From the NCBI RefSeq assembly GCF_900107455.1, contig NZ_FNQB01000006.1, forward strand, positions 1 through 64,000: a DNA stretch of 64,000 nt, in the 5' to 3' direction. This stretch comes from Asanoa ishikariensis. GTDB lineage: Bacteria; Actinomycetota; Actinomycetes; Mycobacteriales; Micromonosporaceae. Of this stretch, positions 51,004-60,157 are shown one piece after another (the stretch's first letter is position 1; every line of letters begins with the position of its first letter). The notes below the pieces were generated by a model. That model saw only the letters and a program-made list of their open reading frames with translations, was not told the DNA's origin and ran no database searches. The position numbers were made by a program, and so were the translations under genes.

Positions 51004-52233
51004 ATGACACGTTCCGCACCGCGTTCCCGGGCCCGTACGGGAGCGCTGTCCGTGCTGCTGTCCATATTGGTCGTAGCGCTGCTGGTGCCGACCGCGCTGC
51101 TGTTCGCACAGACCTGGCGCACCGAGGGCGACCGGGCGAAGGCGACCGAGCGCGAGCTCGACGGCGTCGCCTACCTACGCAGCCTTCAGCAGGTCGCGTT
51201 CGCGGTTGCCGACGCGCAGTCCGCGGCCGTGTCCGGCCGGCCGGCGCCGCGTGACGCCATCGTCGTCGCGGTGCAGCAGGCCGACGCCACCGACGCGAAA
51301 CTCGGCGGGATCCTGCGCACGACCCAGCGGTGGACCGAGATCCGCAGTCGCATGGAGACCCTCCGCGACACGCCCGCCACCGCCGACCGGGCGCAGGCCC
51401 TGGCGGACTATCGCGAGCTCGGCGACCTGGTCCTGGCTCTCTACGCCAAGGTCCGCGACGAGTCCGGCCTGGTGCACGACCCCGACGGCGACGCGTTCCA
51501 CCTGCAGAACAGTGCCGCCGGCGAGCTGCCGGTGGCGGTCATCTCGGCCGGTCGGCTGACGGATGTCGCGGCGCTCGCCAAGGCCGCCAGCAGCACGCCG
51601 GTGGCCGGGCAGACCCCGCAGCAGCAGGCCCAGCGCCAGCTCAAGCTGATCTCGCAGCTCGCCGCGGACGGAGCCACCCTCCAGCAGGCATCCACCCGCC
51701 TGGTCAACGACCTGCGGTCCGCCGTCGACAGCACGGAAAGCCGCACCCTCGGCAGCAACCTGCTCAGCCGCCTCGACCGCTATCAGCGCTCGGCGGACAC
51801 TATGGCCGCGATCCTCGCCGCGGCCACCACGGCCGCGAGCGGGACGCCGACGCCCAGCAACGACCAGTCGATCCTCGGCGTCGCTCGAGGTGAGCTCCAG
51901 GCGGCCGCCGGCGAGTTGTACAACACGATCCTCAACGAGGTCGACCGGCTGCTCAACGCCCGCGGCGACGAGATCGACCAGGTCCGGCTGCGGGCGGTCG
52001 GCGCCGCGGGCGCCGCGGCGCTGATCGCGATCGGCCTCTTCCTCGCCTACTTCCTCGGTGGGCGGCCCCGCCGGGTCAGGCCGACCGGGCCGTTCCCCGA
52101 GGGCGGTCCCGGTGCACTGGCGACCGATGGGGCCACGTCGTGGCCGACGGTCGCGCCGATCACCGGTGCGCCCTACGGGGGCGCGCCGAAGGAGAACGCC
52201 ACACAGTGGGAGCGATCCGGTGCTGCTCGGTAG
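51004..52233 (+). CDS. Membrane-bound helical sensor-like protein, first gene of the conservon
   Basis: 409 residues from the ATG at 51004 (MTRSAPRSRARTG). TM1 (LSVLLSILVVALLVPTALLFA) and TM2 (AVGAAGAAALIAIGLFLAYFL, ~345-365) enclose a ~300-residue extracytoplasmic all-helical domain (QTWRTEGDRAKATERELDGVAYLRSLQQVAFAVADAQSAAV...), similar in style to four-helix sensor or NIT-type domains. After TM2 there is only a ~45-residue Pro/Gly/Thr tail: no HAMP, kinase or MCP domain. The 3' end overlaps the kinase gene by 14 nt, so it is likely an accessory signal input for that kinase. No named family recognised. Confidence 0.72.
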   Translation: MTRSAPRSRARTGALSVLLSILVVALLVPTALLFAQTWRTEGDRAKATERELDGVAYLRSLQQVAFAVADAQSAAVSGRPAPRDAIVVAVQQADATDAKLGGILRTTQRWTEIRSRMETLRDTPATADRAQALADYRELGDLVLALYAKVRDESGLVHDPDGDAFHLQNSAAGELPVAVISAGRLTDVAALAKAASSTPVAGQTPQQQAQRQLKLISQLAADGATLQQASTRLVNDLRSAVDSTESRTLGSNLLSRLDRYQRSADTMAAILAAATTAASGTPTPSNDQSILGVARGELQAAAGELYNTILNEVDRLLNARGDEIDQVRLRAVGAAGAAALIAIGLFLAYFLGGRPRRVRPTGPFPEGGPGALATDGATSWPTVAPITGAPYGGAPKENATQWERSGAAR

Positions 52234-55200
52234 GTTACGCATTCGCGGGAAGCTCGCGCTGCTGCTCATCGCCCCGCTGCTCGGCATCGTCGCGCTCGCC
52301 GTGCCGGTGGTCGGCGGCCGAGTCGCCGTCGCCGAGCGGGCCGACCAGACCGCCCGGACCGTCGACGTGGCCGGCCAGGTGGGCTCGCTGGTGCAGCAGT
52401 TGCAGCAGGAGCGGCTGCTCTCGATCGGCTACTCCTTCCAGGTCGTCGACCGCAACCGGCTCGTGTTGCAGAGCGCGCAAGTCACCGACACCATCGCCGA
52501 TCTCCGTGCGACCAGCGACCTGCCGGTCGACATCCAGGTCGCGCTCGACACGCTTCCCTCGCTGGCCGCGGTGCGGGCCACGGTGCTGGCCGGCAAGGGC
52601 CTCCCGCAGGCGGTCTTGAAGTCCTTCGGCGAGGCGGTCGACCGGCTGATCAACTCGCTCGGCCTCAGCGAGAACGCCGACACCACCACGCCGGCCGGCC
52701 AGCAGGTCATGGCGCTGGACTCGGTGCTCCGCTCGGACGAGGGGATCAGCCTCGTCGCCGTGCAGATCGTGCTGCTCGCCGCGCTCGGCGACAAGGCGCC
52801 CAAGGACCTGACCACGGCGACGATGGCGGTCCTGCTCAAGGACAGCGATCGCTTCCGCTCCTACGCGACACCCGAGCAGAACGGCGTGTACGACCTGGTG
52901 CAGCAGGGCGTCGACGCGCGCAGCTCGACCGGCGACTTCCTCGGCCGGTTCGCCGCCGACCCGCTCGGCGCGCTGGACAACATCTCCCTGCCACAGCTCT
53001 TCCCGTTGGCCGAGTCGCTGATGACGCTGGGCGGCTTCGTCGAAAAGCGGATCATCGCCGACGTCAAGGTGGAGGTCGGCGAGCGGCAACGGCGTGCGCT
53101 GACCGAGGCGTACGGCGTCGCCCTCGCCTGCGTGCTCCTGCTGCTGTGCGTCGTGCTGCTGAGCGTCGCCGTGGCGCGCGCCGTTGCCCGACCCCTGACC
53201 CGCCTCACCGAGTCGGCCGACGACGTCGCCAAGGTCGCCGAGGCCGAGCTGACCAAGGTGGCCGACGGCGAGTTGGACTCGTCGGTGCCCGTCCGGCTGG
53301 AAGCCGTCGACGTGCGCGCCCGGGACGAGGTCGGCGATCTGGCCCGGGCGTTCGAGCGCGTCCAGGCGACCGCCGCCCGGCTCGTCGAGCGCCAGGTGGC
53401 CGGCCGGCGCAACGTCGCGCAGATGTTCGGCCACGTCGGACGCCGCACGCAGAACCTGGTCGGCCGCCAACTCGCGCTGATCGACCGGCTGGAGCGGCAG
53501 GAGGCCGACCCGGGCCGGCTGCAGCACCTCTACCGGCTCGACCACATCTCCAGCCGCCTGCGGCGCAGCGCCAGCAGCCTCGTGGTGCTCTCCGGGTCGT
53601 CCGGCGCCGACAGCCACGTCGCGCCGCTGCCGCTCACCGACGTCATCCGGCTCGCGCTCGGCGAGATCGAGGACTACCTGCGGGTCGACATCAAGGTGCC
53701 GACCGAGATCAGCATCGCGCCGTCGATCATCGGCGACCTGGTGCTGGTGCTGGCCGAGCTCATGGAGAACGCCACCACCTTCTCGCCGCCGCACACCCGG
53801 GTCACCGTCACCGGCGTCGTCAGCGACCCCGGCATCCGGCTGCTCGTGGTCGACCACGGCCTGGGCATGTCGCCGGAACGGATGGCCGAGGAGAACGCCC
53901 GGCTGGCCCGGCGCGAACGGCTCGACCTGGTGCCGACCGAGGTGCTCGGGCTCTTCGTCGTCGGCCGGCTGGCCCGCCGGCACGGCATGCGGGTCACGCT
54001 GACCCCGACCCCGGGCGGCGGCGTCACCGCCGAGCTCGAGGTGCACGAGCGCGACCTGGTCACCAAGGCCGAGCTGCCGCCGGTGTCGGCGGTCGCCCGG
54101 GCGCGCGTCGGCAACCCCGAGCAGGCCAGACCCGAGCTGCCCGCCACATCCGACGAACCTCGGCTCGCGCCGCCGGTGGTCGGTGGCGACGGCTCTTCCG
54201 CGCCGGTCTACGACCCGTTCCGGCCCGAGCGCCGCGCCGGCGTCGGGAGCGGTGGATCGTCCGCGGCACCGGCCACCGGGCCGGCACCCGCACCGGCCGG
54301 TGCCGCGGATCCTCACCAAGCCTCGGCACCGCCGGCGCCCGAGCCGGCGGAGACGTCCGACGAGGCTGCGGTGCCGCCCCCGGCGGCGGCCGCGCCTGAG
54401 TGGCCGATCCGCCAGCGGGTGCCGGGTCGGACCGAGCCGCCGACCCAGACCCCGGGGCCGGCCAGGGCGACCGAGGACGAGGACCCGAGCGACGCCGAGG
54501 CCGATGCCGGCCCGCGCGCGACGCCGCTGACCCGCCGGCACGGCGCACCGACCGGCAACGTCCCCGGCTTCGACGAGGGTGCGCTCAACCGGGCCAGCCG
54601 GATGCTCGCCAACGGGCAGCCCTGGAACGCGTTCGTGCCCCAACCGCGCATCGCGGGCGAGGCCGAGCAGGACCAGAAGCCGCCGGCGAACCAGCGCCCG
54701 GCGTCGCCCGCCAAGCCCGCCGGGGCCGAGCGCCCGCCCGCTGCCGCACCGGAGCGGCCCGCTCCCGGCCGAGCCCAGGTGAGCAAGCCCGCCAAGGCGG
54801 CCCCGCCGGCCAAACCGGCCAGGGCGGCCAAGGGCAAGCCTTCGCCGGAGCTGTCCGACGAGGAGACCCAGGCCGTCCTGCGCCGACGGGTGCCCGGTGC
54901 GCGGCTGCCCAGCGGCGACCCCGAGCCGGCGCCGACCTCCGCACCGCCGTCGCCGGCCGACCCGGCCGCCGCCCGCGCCCTGGTCGAGGAGTTCGAGGCC
55001 GGGGTGCGGTACGCCGAACGACAGGTCCGCGGCGGTGCCGTGCCGGGTGCGCGACCCGTACCCGTGAACGGTTCGGCCAAGGTCGCTGTCAACGGCACCG
55101 CGGCTGCCGAGTCGACCGGCACCAACGGCGGGGCGGCCTCATCGGGCCAACCGCTCAACCGGCGCCAACCAGGCGCCACGCTCGACGACCAGGCGCCGCC

Positions 55201-55336
55201 GAACGAGCGCCCGGCGTCCGACCAACCGCCGGACCCGGTGGCGGCCCGTGACCTGGTCCAGCAGTTCGAATCCGGTGTGGCACGCGCGATGCGTCAGATC
55301 AGTGCCGGCCTTGGCGACGAAGAGGAATCACGATGA
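52220..55336 (+). CDS. Conservon sensor kinase (CvnA type) with NIT domain and long disordered tail
   Basis: 1038 residues from the GTG at 52220 (VLLGRLRIRGKLALLLIAPL). TM1 ~10-32, extracytoplasmic NIT-type (nitrate/nitrite-sensing) helical domain ~40-295 (SLVQQLQQERLLSIGY), TM2 ~298-325, HAMP, then a kinase core without a clear phospho-His box but with HATPase_c N-box AELMENATTFSPP (~512) and G-box VDHGLGMS (~543). From ~620 to the end it is Pro/Ala/Glu-rich and disordered, with two copies of a short helix motif (ARALVEEFEAGVRYAERQV ~917; ARDLVQQFESGVARAMRQI ~1009). In other actinomycetes CvnA works with CvnB-C-D at the membrane. ATGA overlap with the next gene. Confidence 0.9.
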   Translation: MLLGRLRIRGKLALLLIAPLLGIVALAVPVVGGRVAVAERADQTARTVDVAGQVGSLVQQLQQERLLSIGYSFQVVDRNRLVLQSAQVTDTIADLRATSDLPVDIQVALDTLPSLAAVRATVLAGKGLPQAVLKSFGEAVDRLINSLGLSENADTTTPAGQQVMALDSVLRSDEGISLVAVQIVLLAALGDKAPKDLTTATMAVLLKDSDRFRSYATPEQNGVYDLVQQGVDARSSTGDFLGRFAADPLGALDNISLPQLFPLAESLMTLGGFVEKRIIADVKVEVGERQRRALTEAYGVALACVLLLLCVVLLSVAVARAVARPLTRLTESADDVAKVAEAELTKVADGELDSSVPVRLEAVDVRARDEVGDLARAFERVQATAARLVERQVAGRRNVAQMFGHVGRRTQNLVGRQLALIDRLERQEADPGRLQHLYRLDHISSRLRRSASSLVVLSGSSGADSHVAPLPLTDVIRLALGEIEDYLRVDIKVPTEISIAPSIIGDLVLVLAELMENATTFSPPHTRVTVTGVVSDPGIRLLVVDHGLGMSPERMAEENARLARRERLDLVPTEVLGLFVVGRLARRHGMRVTLTPTPGGGVTAELEVHERDLVTKAELPPVSAVARARVGNPEQARPELPATSDEPRLAPPVVGGDGSSAPVYDPFRPERRAGVGSGGSSAAPATGPAPAPAGAADPHQASAPPAPEPAETSDEAAVPPPAAAAPEWPIRQRVPGRTEPPTQTPGPARATEDEDPSDAEADAGPRATPLTRRHGAPTGNVPGFDEGALNRASRMLANGQPWNAFVPQPRIAGEAEQDQKPPANQRPASPAKPAGAERPPAAAPERPAPGRAQVSKPAKAAPPAKPARAAKGKPSPELSDEETQAVLRRRVPGARLPSGDPEPAPTSAPPSPADPAAARALVEEFEAGVRYAERQVRGGAVPGARPVPVNGSAKVAVNGTAAAESTGTNGGAASSGQPLNRRQPGATLDDQAPPNERPASDQPPDPVAARDLVQQFESGVARAMRQISAGLGDEEESR

Positions 55337-55809
55337 CGAGCCCGTACATCCACGACAGCATCGAACGACCGGATGCGGACGTGTCCAACGGCCAGCTCAG
55401 CCAGGAGGCGCAGACCTTCAACTGGCTGCTCGACTCGTTCACCTCGGGCACCGCGGGTGTCCTGGAAGCCATCGCCGTGTCCAGCGACGGCCTGTTGATG
55501 GCGATGTCAGCGATCAAGGACCGGGCCAACGCCGAGCGGCTGGCGGCGATCGTCTCCGGCATGACCAGCCTGGCCGGCGGCGCGGCAAGCTGGTACGCCC
55601 TCGGTGGCCTCAACCGGGTCATCGTCGACATGGCCGACGGCTACCTGCTGATCACCTCGATCAGCAGCGGCTCGGTGCTCGGGGTGATCGCCGACCGGTC
55701 GGCGAACCTGGGCACCCTGGCCTACGAGATGACCCTGTTCGCGAGCCGGGCCGGCGGCGCCCTGACCCCCCGCCTGATCGCCGAGCTGAAGAACTCTGTG
55801 CAGTCATGA
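55333..55809 (+). CDS. Roadblock/LC7-domain protein (CvnB type)
   Basis: 158 residues. Roadblock fold: FNWLLDSFTSGTAGVLEAIAVSSDGLLMAMSAI, then RLAAIVSGMTSLAGGAASWYALGGLNRVIVDMADGYLLITSISSGSVLGVIA. In conservons this protein binds the kinase tail and the CvnD GTPase, related to the MglB GTPase-activating protein. ATGA overlaps on both sides couple its translation to the kinase and DUF742 genes. Confidence 0.93.
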   Translation: MTSPYIHDSIERPDADVSNGQLSQEAQTFNWLLDSFTSGTAGVLEAIAVSSDGLLMAMSAIKDRANAERLAAIVSGMTSLAGGAASWYALGGLNRVIVDMADGYLLITSISSGSVLGVIADRSANLGTLAYEMTLFASRAGGALTPRLIAELKNSVQS

Positions 55810-56249
55810 CCGCCGCGAAAGACCCCGAGTCGGGTGCGGGCGTACGCCCGTACCTCCAGGCGGGGTTCCCCGGCGGAGACATCAGCGGTGCACCTCCCGA
55901 CGGCGACCCGTCAGGCGCGCTCCGCCCGTTCGTGCTGACCTCCGGCCGGGTCGTCGGCGTCGACCCGGCGATCGGCATGGAGACGCAGGTGACCATCCAC
56001 GACGGACCGCCACGGACCCACCTGCCGAGCAGCGCCCGCGAACTGCACGCGATCGTGGCGCTCTGCGCCGCACCGATGTCGGTGGCCGAGATCTCGGCCA
56101 CGCTGCGCATGCACCTCGGGGTGACCCGGGTGCTGGTCGGAGACCTTCGGGCGACCGGCCATCTGGACGTACACACCTTTGAGGTCGCTGATCCTCGCGA
56201 CCCCGAGACGATTCGGCGGGTGATCCGTGGACTACGTGCGATCTCCTGA
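55806..56249 (+). CDS. DUF742 protein (CvnC type)
   Basis: 147 residues from the ATG at 55806. DUF742 features: ALRPFVLTSGRVVGVD near residue 37, SARELHAIVALCAAPMSVAEISATLRMHLGVTRVLVGDLRATGHLDVH (winged-helix-like), and a short C-terminal ARG-rich end. Function unknown; a fixed third component of conservons, proposed to link the GTPase to downstream regulation. It overlaps the roadblock gene by 4 nt and the GTPase gene by 23 nt. Confidence 0.93.
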   Translation: MTAAKDPESGAGVRPYLQAGFPGGDISGAPPDGDPSGALRPFVLTSGRVVGVDPAIGMETQVTIHDGPPRTHLPSSARELHAIVALCAAPMSVAEISATLRMHLGVTRVLVGDLRATGHLDVHTFEVADPRDPETIRRVIRGLRAIS

Positions 56250-56982
56250 GTGGCCGTTGACCACCGACCGCCCACCGGTCGGTGGCCATGAGCCGGAGCA
56301 CGGTGGGCGCCACCGGGAGCAGCAGTCGGCCTACGCGCCCAACGTGGGCTGGCACCACATTGGTACCGCCCCGCCGACCGTCGACGCGCGCGTGGTCGGC
56401 CCGCCGGTGAAGCGCCGCCGCGCGCCCATTCCGGTCAAGATCGTCATTGCCGGCGGCTTCGGCGTCGGCAAGACCACCACGGTCGGCGCGATCTCCGAGA
56501 TCGCCCCGCTGACCACCGAGGCGGAGATGACCACCGCCTCGATCGGCGTCGACGACCTGCACCCGGACTCTACGAAGACGACCACCACGGTGGCGATGGA
56601 CTTCGGCAGCGTGACCATCGACGGGAGCCTCAAGCTCTATCTGTTCGGTACGCCCGGCCAGTCCCGCTTCGGATTCATGTGGGACGACCTGACCCGCGGT
56701 GCACTTGGTGCCCTGGTAGTGGTTGACAGCGCCCGCTTAGACGAGTGTCATTTCGCCATCGACTACTTCGAACGGGCTGATTTGCCGTTCGTGGTGGCCG
56801 TGAACGCGTTCGACGGGCAGCTCACCCACGACCTCAACGCCGTGCGGTGGGCGCTGGCAGTCGGCGACCACGTGCCGGTGGTTCGCTTCGACGCCCGGCA
56901 ACGCCTGTCGGTCCGCGACGCCCTGCTCGTGCTCCTCGACCGGGCGTTGGATCGGGCGCTGCGCGAACGCGGCGGGTCGTAA
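56227..56982 (+). CDS. Small GTPase (CvnD type)
   Basis: 251 residues, GTG at 56227 (VDYVRSPEWPLTTDRP). A ~65-residue Pro/His-rich N-terminal extension precedes the GTPase domain: P-loop IAGGFGVGKTTTVGAI, switch I TTTTVAMDFGSV, G3 variant LFGTPGQSRFGFMWDDL, G4 variant VVAVNAFDGQLTH. These variants (FGTPGQ, NxFDG) are normal in the CvnD/MglA-like family. It should switch between GTP and GDP states with the roadblock protein as partner. Last gene of the conservon. Confidence 0.93.
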   Translation: MDYVRSPEWPLTTDRPPVGGHEPEHGGRHREQQSAYAPNVGWHHIGTAPPTVDARVVGPPVKRRRAPIPVKIVIAGGFGVGKTTTVGAISEIAPLTTEAEMTTASIGVDDLHPDSTKTTTTVAMDFGSVTIDGSLKLYLFGTPGQSRFGFMWDDLTRGALGALVVVDSARLDECHFAIDYFERADLPFVVAVNAFDGQLTHDLNAVRWALAVGDHVPVVRFDARQRLSVRDALLVLLDRALDRALRERGGS

Positions 56983-57027
56983 GCGCACGTTCGGCGGGGC
57001 AGGGCACGTGGACGGAGGTCGGTCCGG

Positions 57028-57345
57028 ATGAGGGATGCGTTCGGCGAGGCGCTCGATCGCATGGCACGGCGGGAGGAACTGGAACGGCTCAAGGCGGAGG
57101 CGGACACCCGAAAGCGGACGTCCGTCGCGGTCGAGCTCGCCCAGGCGGTACGGCGGGTGGTCGAGCACCATCCGGACACCACCGTGACGGTGTCCGTCGA
57201 GTCGGCCGGCGACAGCACGGCGTTCATGGTGGGCTGGGTCAACGACACGGTGGCGATCTCACCGGGCCCGGTCAAGGACGCCGCCGCGCAGCTCGCCGAG
57301 CTGATCCGGCAGGACCACACGTTGCTCGGGCCGGATCCGGGTTAG
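57028..57345 (+). CDS. Small hypothetical protein after the conservon
   Basis: 105 residues, ATG at 57028. N-terminal half charged and helical (GEALDRMARREELERLKAEADTRKRTSVAVELAQAV), C-terminal half alternating hydrophobic strands (TVTVSVESAGDSTAFMVGWVNDTVAI). No recognised domain. It is 45 nt after the GTPase and 10 nt before the AAA ATPase gene, so it is probably cotranscribed with one of them. Confidence 0.6.
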   Translation: MRDAFGEALDRMARREELERLKAEADTRKRTSVAVELAQAVRRVVEHHPDTTVTVSVESAGDSTAFMVGWVNDTVAISPGPVKDAAAQLAELIRQDHTLLGPDPG

Positions 57346-57355
57346 TGTCGGCGGG

Positions 57356-59755
57356 GTGGCCGACCGTGACCTTGTCCTGACCGTGAGCCTGCGACCGGCG
57401 GCGCTCGACGCCCGCCGCGGGATCGTCCGGCTGCACCCCGAAGTGCTCAGCGCGCTCGGCCTGCGCCCCGGTGACCCCGTGCGGCTGACCGGCCGGCGCA
57501 CGACCGCCGGCATCGTCGCGCCCGGTGAGGCGTCCGACAGCCGCGGCCTGCTGCACGCCGACGACCTGATGCTGGGCAACCTGGGCGTACGCGACGGCGC
57601 CCAGGTCACCGTCGCACCGACACCGGTGGTCGCGGCCCGCCGGGCCACGCTGCGCGGCGCACCGGGCGTGGTCGCCGTGGTGTCACCGGAGATGCTCCGA
57701 CTCGCCCTGCTCGGCAAGGTCATCTCGACCGGCGACGACGTGTCGCTGCTCCCCCAGGACGTGGTGCCCGACGAGGCGGCGCGGTCGCTGGTCGCGGCGG
57801 CCCGGCAGAGCCTCGCGAACCGCGTCGGTTACGCCTGGACCAGCACGCTGCTCACCGTCGTGGACGTGGCTCCCACCGAGGCCGCGCTGGTCACGATGGA
57901 CACCGTGGTCGGCTGGGAGAACGGACAGATCACCCAGGCCTCACGGGGACGGACAGCGGCCGGCCCGGTCGGCGCGGGCGGGGCCGGCGTCGGGGGCGGA
58001 GCCGGTGTCAGGGGCGGAGTCGGCGTCAGGGGCGGGGCCGGCAGAAACGGCGGAGCCGGCGTCGGGACGGCTGATGGCGGAGGAGGCACCCGGCCCTCCG
58101 GACCAGGCAACTCCGGCGCCAGCGCGGGAACCGGGACCGAGGACGACCCCTCCGTCATCGACGGCGACGTGGTCGAGGGTTCCGTGGTCGACGAGAACGC
58201 GCCCAGCGTCGACGACCTGCCCGGCCTGCGCAACCAGGCGCATCAGCTCACGGAACTGCTCGACCTCGGCTTCCACCACCGCGACGTGCTGAGCCGCCTG
58301 GCCACCTCGGTGTCGCTCGGCGTGCTGGTCACCGGCGCCGCCGGCTCCGGCAAGTCCGACCTGGTGCGGGCCGTCGCGGCCGCGGTCGGCGCCCGGTTGC
58401 TGACCGTCTGGGCACCGGAGATAGCGGCGCTCACCCCCGACTCGGCCGCGGCCCGGCTGCGCGCGGTGGCCGCCGAGCGCACGACCGACCCGCCGACCGT
58501 CGTGCTGATCACCGACGTCGACGCGCTCGCGCCGCGAGACACCCCTGGCCCGCTGACCACCGTCTTCCGGCAGGTGCTCGGCTCGCTGGTCGGCGCCGGT
58601 GCGGCGGTGGTCTGCACGAGCAGCCGGCCGGAGCAGATCGACCCGGCGCTGCGCGCACCGGACCTGCTCTCGTTGGAGATCTCGGTGCCGCTGCCCGACC
58701 AGGCGATGCGCCGCGAGCAGCTCGCCGTGCTCACCCGGTCCACCCCGCTGGCCGGCGACGTGCAGCTCGACGACATCGCCGCGCGTACACCCGGGTTCGT
58801 CGCCGCCGACCTGGCCGCACTGGTCCGCGAGGCCGGCGTCCGCGCGGCGCTGCGGCAACGCACCGCGGCGGCTCCGCTGATCACGGCGGCCGACTTCGCG
58901 TCCGCGCTGGAGGTGGTCCGGCCGACCTCGATGGCGTCGTCCACACTGGAGCTTTCCGGGCTCACCCTGGACGACGTCGGCGACCTGGTCGAGGTCAAGC
59001 AGGTGCTGACCGAGTCGGTGCTGTGGCCGCTGACGTACCCGGACACGTTCGCGCGGCTCGGGGTGCGCCCGCCACGCGGCGTGCTGCTCTACGGTCCGCC
59101 CGGCTGCGGCAAGACGTTCCTGGTCACCGCGCTGGCCGGCAGCGGCAAGGCCAACGTGCTGTCGGTGAAGGGCGCCGAACTGCTGAACAAATGGGTCGGC
59201 GAGAGCGAGCGCGCGGTCCGTGAGCTGTTCCGCCGGGCTCGCGAGGCGGCGCCGACGCTCATCTTCCTCGACGAGGTCGACGCGCTGGCGCCGGTGCGTG
59301 GTCAGTCGACCGACGGCGGCACCACGGACCGGGTGGTCGCGTCGCTGCTCACCGAGCTCGACGGGATAGAGACGCTCCGCGACGTGGTGGTGATCGGAGC
59401 GACCAACCGGCCGGACCTGATCGACCCGGCCCTGCTGCGGCCGGGCCGGCTCGAGCGGCTGGTCTTCGTGCCGCCACCGGACGCCGCCGCCCGAGCCGAG
59501 ATCCTGAAGGCGGCGGCCAAGGGCGTCCCGCTGGACCCCGAGGTCGACCTGGTCACGCTGGGCCGCGAGTTGGACGGCTTCTCGGCCGCCGACTGCGCCG
59601 CGCTGGTCCGCGAGGCGGCCCTGGTCGCGATCCGCGAGTCACTGGAGGCGACGTCGGTCACCGCGAAGCACGTCGCCGCCGCCCGCCAGCGGGTCCGCCC
59701 GTCCCTGGACCCGGTCCAGGTGGCCCGGCTGGAGGCCTACGCGCAGCGTCGTTAG
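57356..59755 (+). CDS. Cdc48/VCP-like double AAA+ ATPase
   Basis: 799 residues, GTG start. An N-terminal double-psi-barrel-like domain (VRLHPEVLSALGLRPGDPVRLTGRR) is followed by a Gly-rich repetitive linker (~200-255, GAGGAGVGGGAGVRGG...). The D1 ATPase has Walker A GAAGSGKSDLV (~325) but Walker B VLITDVDAL, lacking the catalytic Glu, so D1 is probably structural. D2 has GPPGCGKTFLV (~579), Walker B LIFLDEVDALAP and GATNRPDLIDPALLRPGRLERL with Arg finger. Related to mycobacterial Cdc48-like proteins; likely unfolds or remodels proteins. Substrates unknown. It ends 4 nt into the convergent DUF3263 gene. Confidence 0.92.
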   Translation: MADRDLVLTVSLRPAALDARRGIVRLHPEVLSALGLRPGDPVRLTGRRTTAGIVAPGEASDSRGLLHADDLMLGNLGVRDGAQVTVAPTPVVAARRATLRGAPGVVAVVSPEMLRLALLGKVISTGDDVSLLPQDVVPDEAARSLVAAARQSLANRVGYAWTSTLLTVVDVAPTEAALVTMDTVVGWENGQITQASRGRTAAGPVGAGGAGVGGGAGVRGGVGVRGGAGRNGGAGVGTADGGGGTRPSGPGNSGASAGTGTEDDPSVIDGDVVEGSVVDENAPSVDDLPGLRNQAHQLTELLDLGFHHRDVLSRLATSVSLGVLVTGAAGSGKSDLVRAVAAAVGARLLTVWAPEIAALTPDSAAARLRAVAAERTTDPPTVVLITDVDALAPRDTPGPLTTVFRQVLGSLVGAGAAVVCTSSRPEQIDPALRAPDLLSLEISVPLPDQAMRREQLAVLTRSTPLAGDVQLDDIAARTPGFVAADLAALVREAGVRAALRQRTAAAPLITAADFASALEVVRPTSMASSTLELSGLTLDDVGDLVEVKQVLTESVLWPLTYPDTFARLGVRPPRGVLLYGPPGCGKTFLVTALAGSGKANVLSVKGAELLNKWVGESERAVRELFRRAREAAPTLIFLDEVDALAPVRGQSTDGGTTDRVVASLLTELDGIETLRDVVVIGATNRPDLIDPALLRPGRLERLVFVPPPDAAARAEILKAAAKGVPLDPEVDLVTLGRELDGFSAADCAALVREAALVAIRESLEATSVTAKHVAAARQRVRPSLDPVQVARLEAYAQRR

Positions 59756-60048
59756 CGGCGGCGCGAGCGCGCCCTGGTCGAACGCAGGCGGCGCAGCCGG
59801 GCCACCACGACCGGTTCGGCCGCCAGCGCCGCCGGGTTGTCGAGCAGCCCGTTGAGCAACTGGTAGTAGCGGGTCGCCGACAGGTCGAACGCGTCGCGAA
59901 TGGCCTGCTCCTTAGCACCGGCGTGCTTCCACCACTTGCGCTCGAACGCCAGGATCTGCTCCTCGCGCTCCGTCAGGCCACTGTCCACAGGAGACGGAGG
60001 CGGTGCATCCTCGTCGTTGGTGTCGGCCTGGTCAACGGCAGGCATCAT
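59752..60048 (-). CDS. DUF3263 protein
   Basis: 98 residues from MMPAVDQADTNDED (60046-60048); an upstream in-frame start extends it to 60087. Conserved core LTEREEQILAFERKWWKHAGAKEQAIRDAFDLSATRYYQLLNGLLDNPAALAAEPVVVARLRRLR is the actinobacterial DUF3263 family, a helix-turn-helix-like fold ('SATRYYQLLNGLLD' resembles a DNA-recognition helix) with a basic tail (RSTRARSRRR). Possibly a small DNA-binding protein. Monocistronic. Confidence 0.88.
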   Translation of the reverse strand: MMPAVDQADTNDEDAPPPSPVDSGLTEREEQILAFERKWWKHAGAKEQAIRDAFDLSATRYYQLLNGLLDNPAALAAEPVVVARLRRLRSTRARSRRR

Positions 60049-60157
60049 GGCGCTCCTCGACGTCGACCCTGCATCACCAGGGACCACGGGATGCCAACCA
60101 GACTAACCGCGGCCAGGCCGCCGTGCACCGCTCATTCACTGTGATCAAAACGTCCCG

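Noticed and set aside
52235..54643. An 802-codon frame antisense to the conservon kinase
   Set aside because: It is composed of low-complexity Arg/Gly/Asp/His/Val strings with no domain; the sense strand shows TM, HAMP and HATPase motifs and coupled downstream genes.
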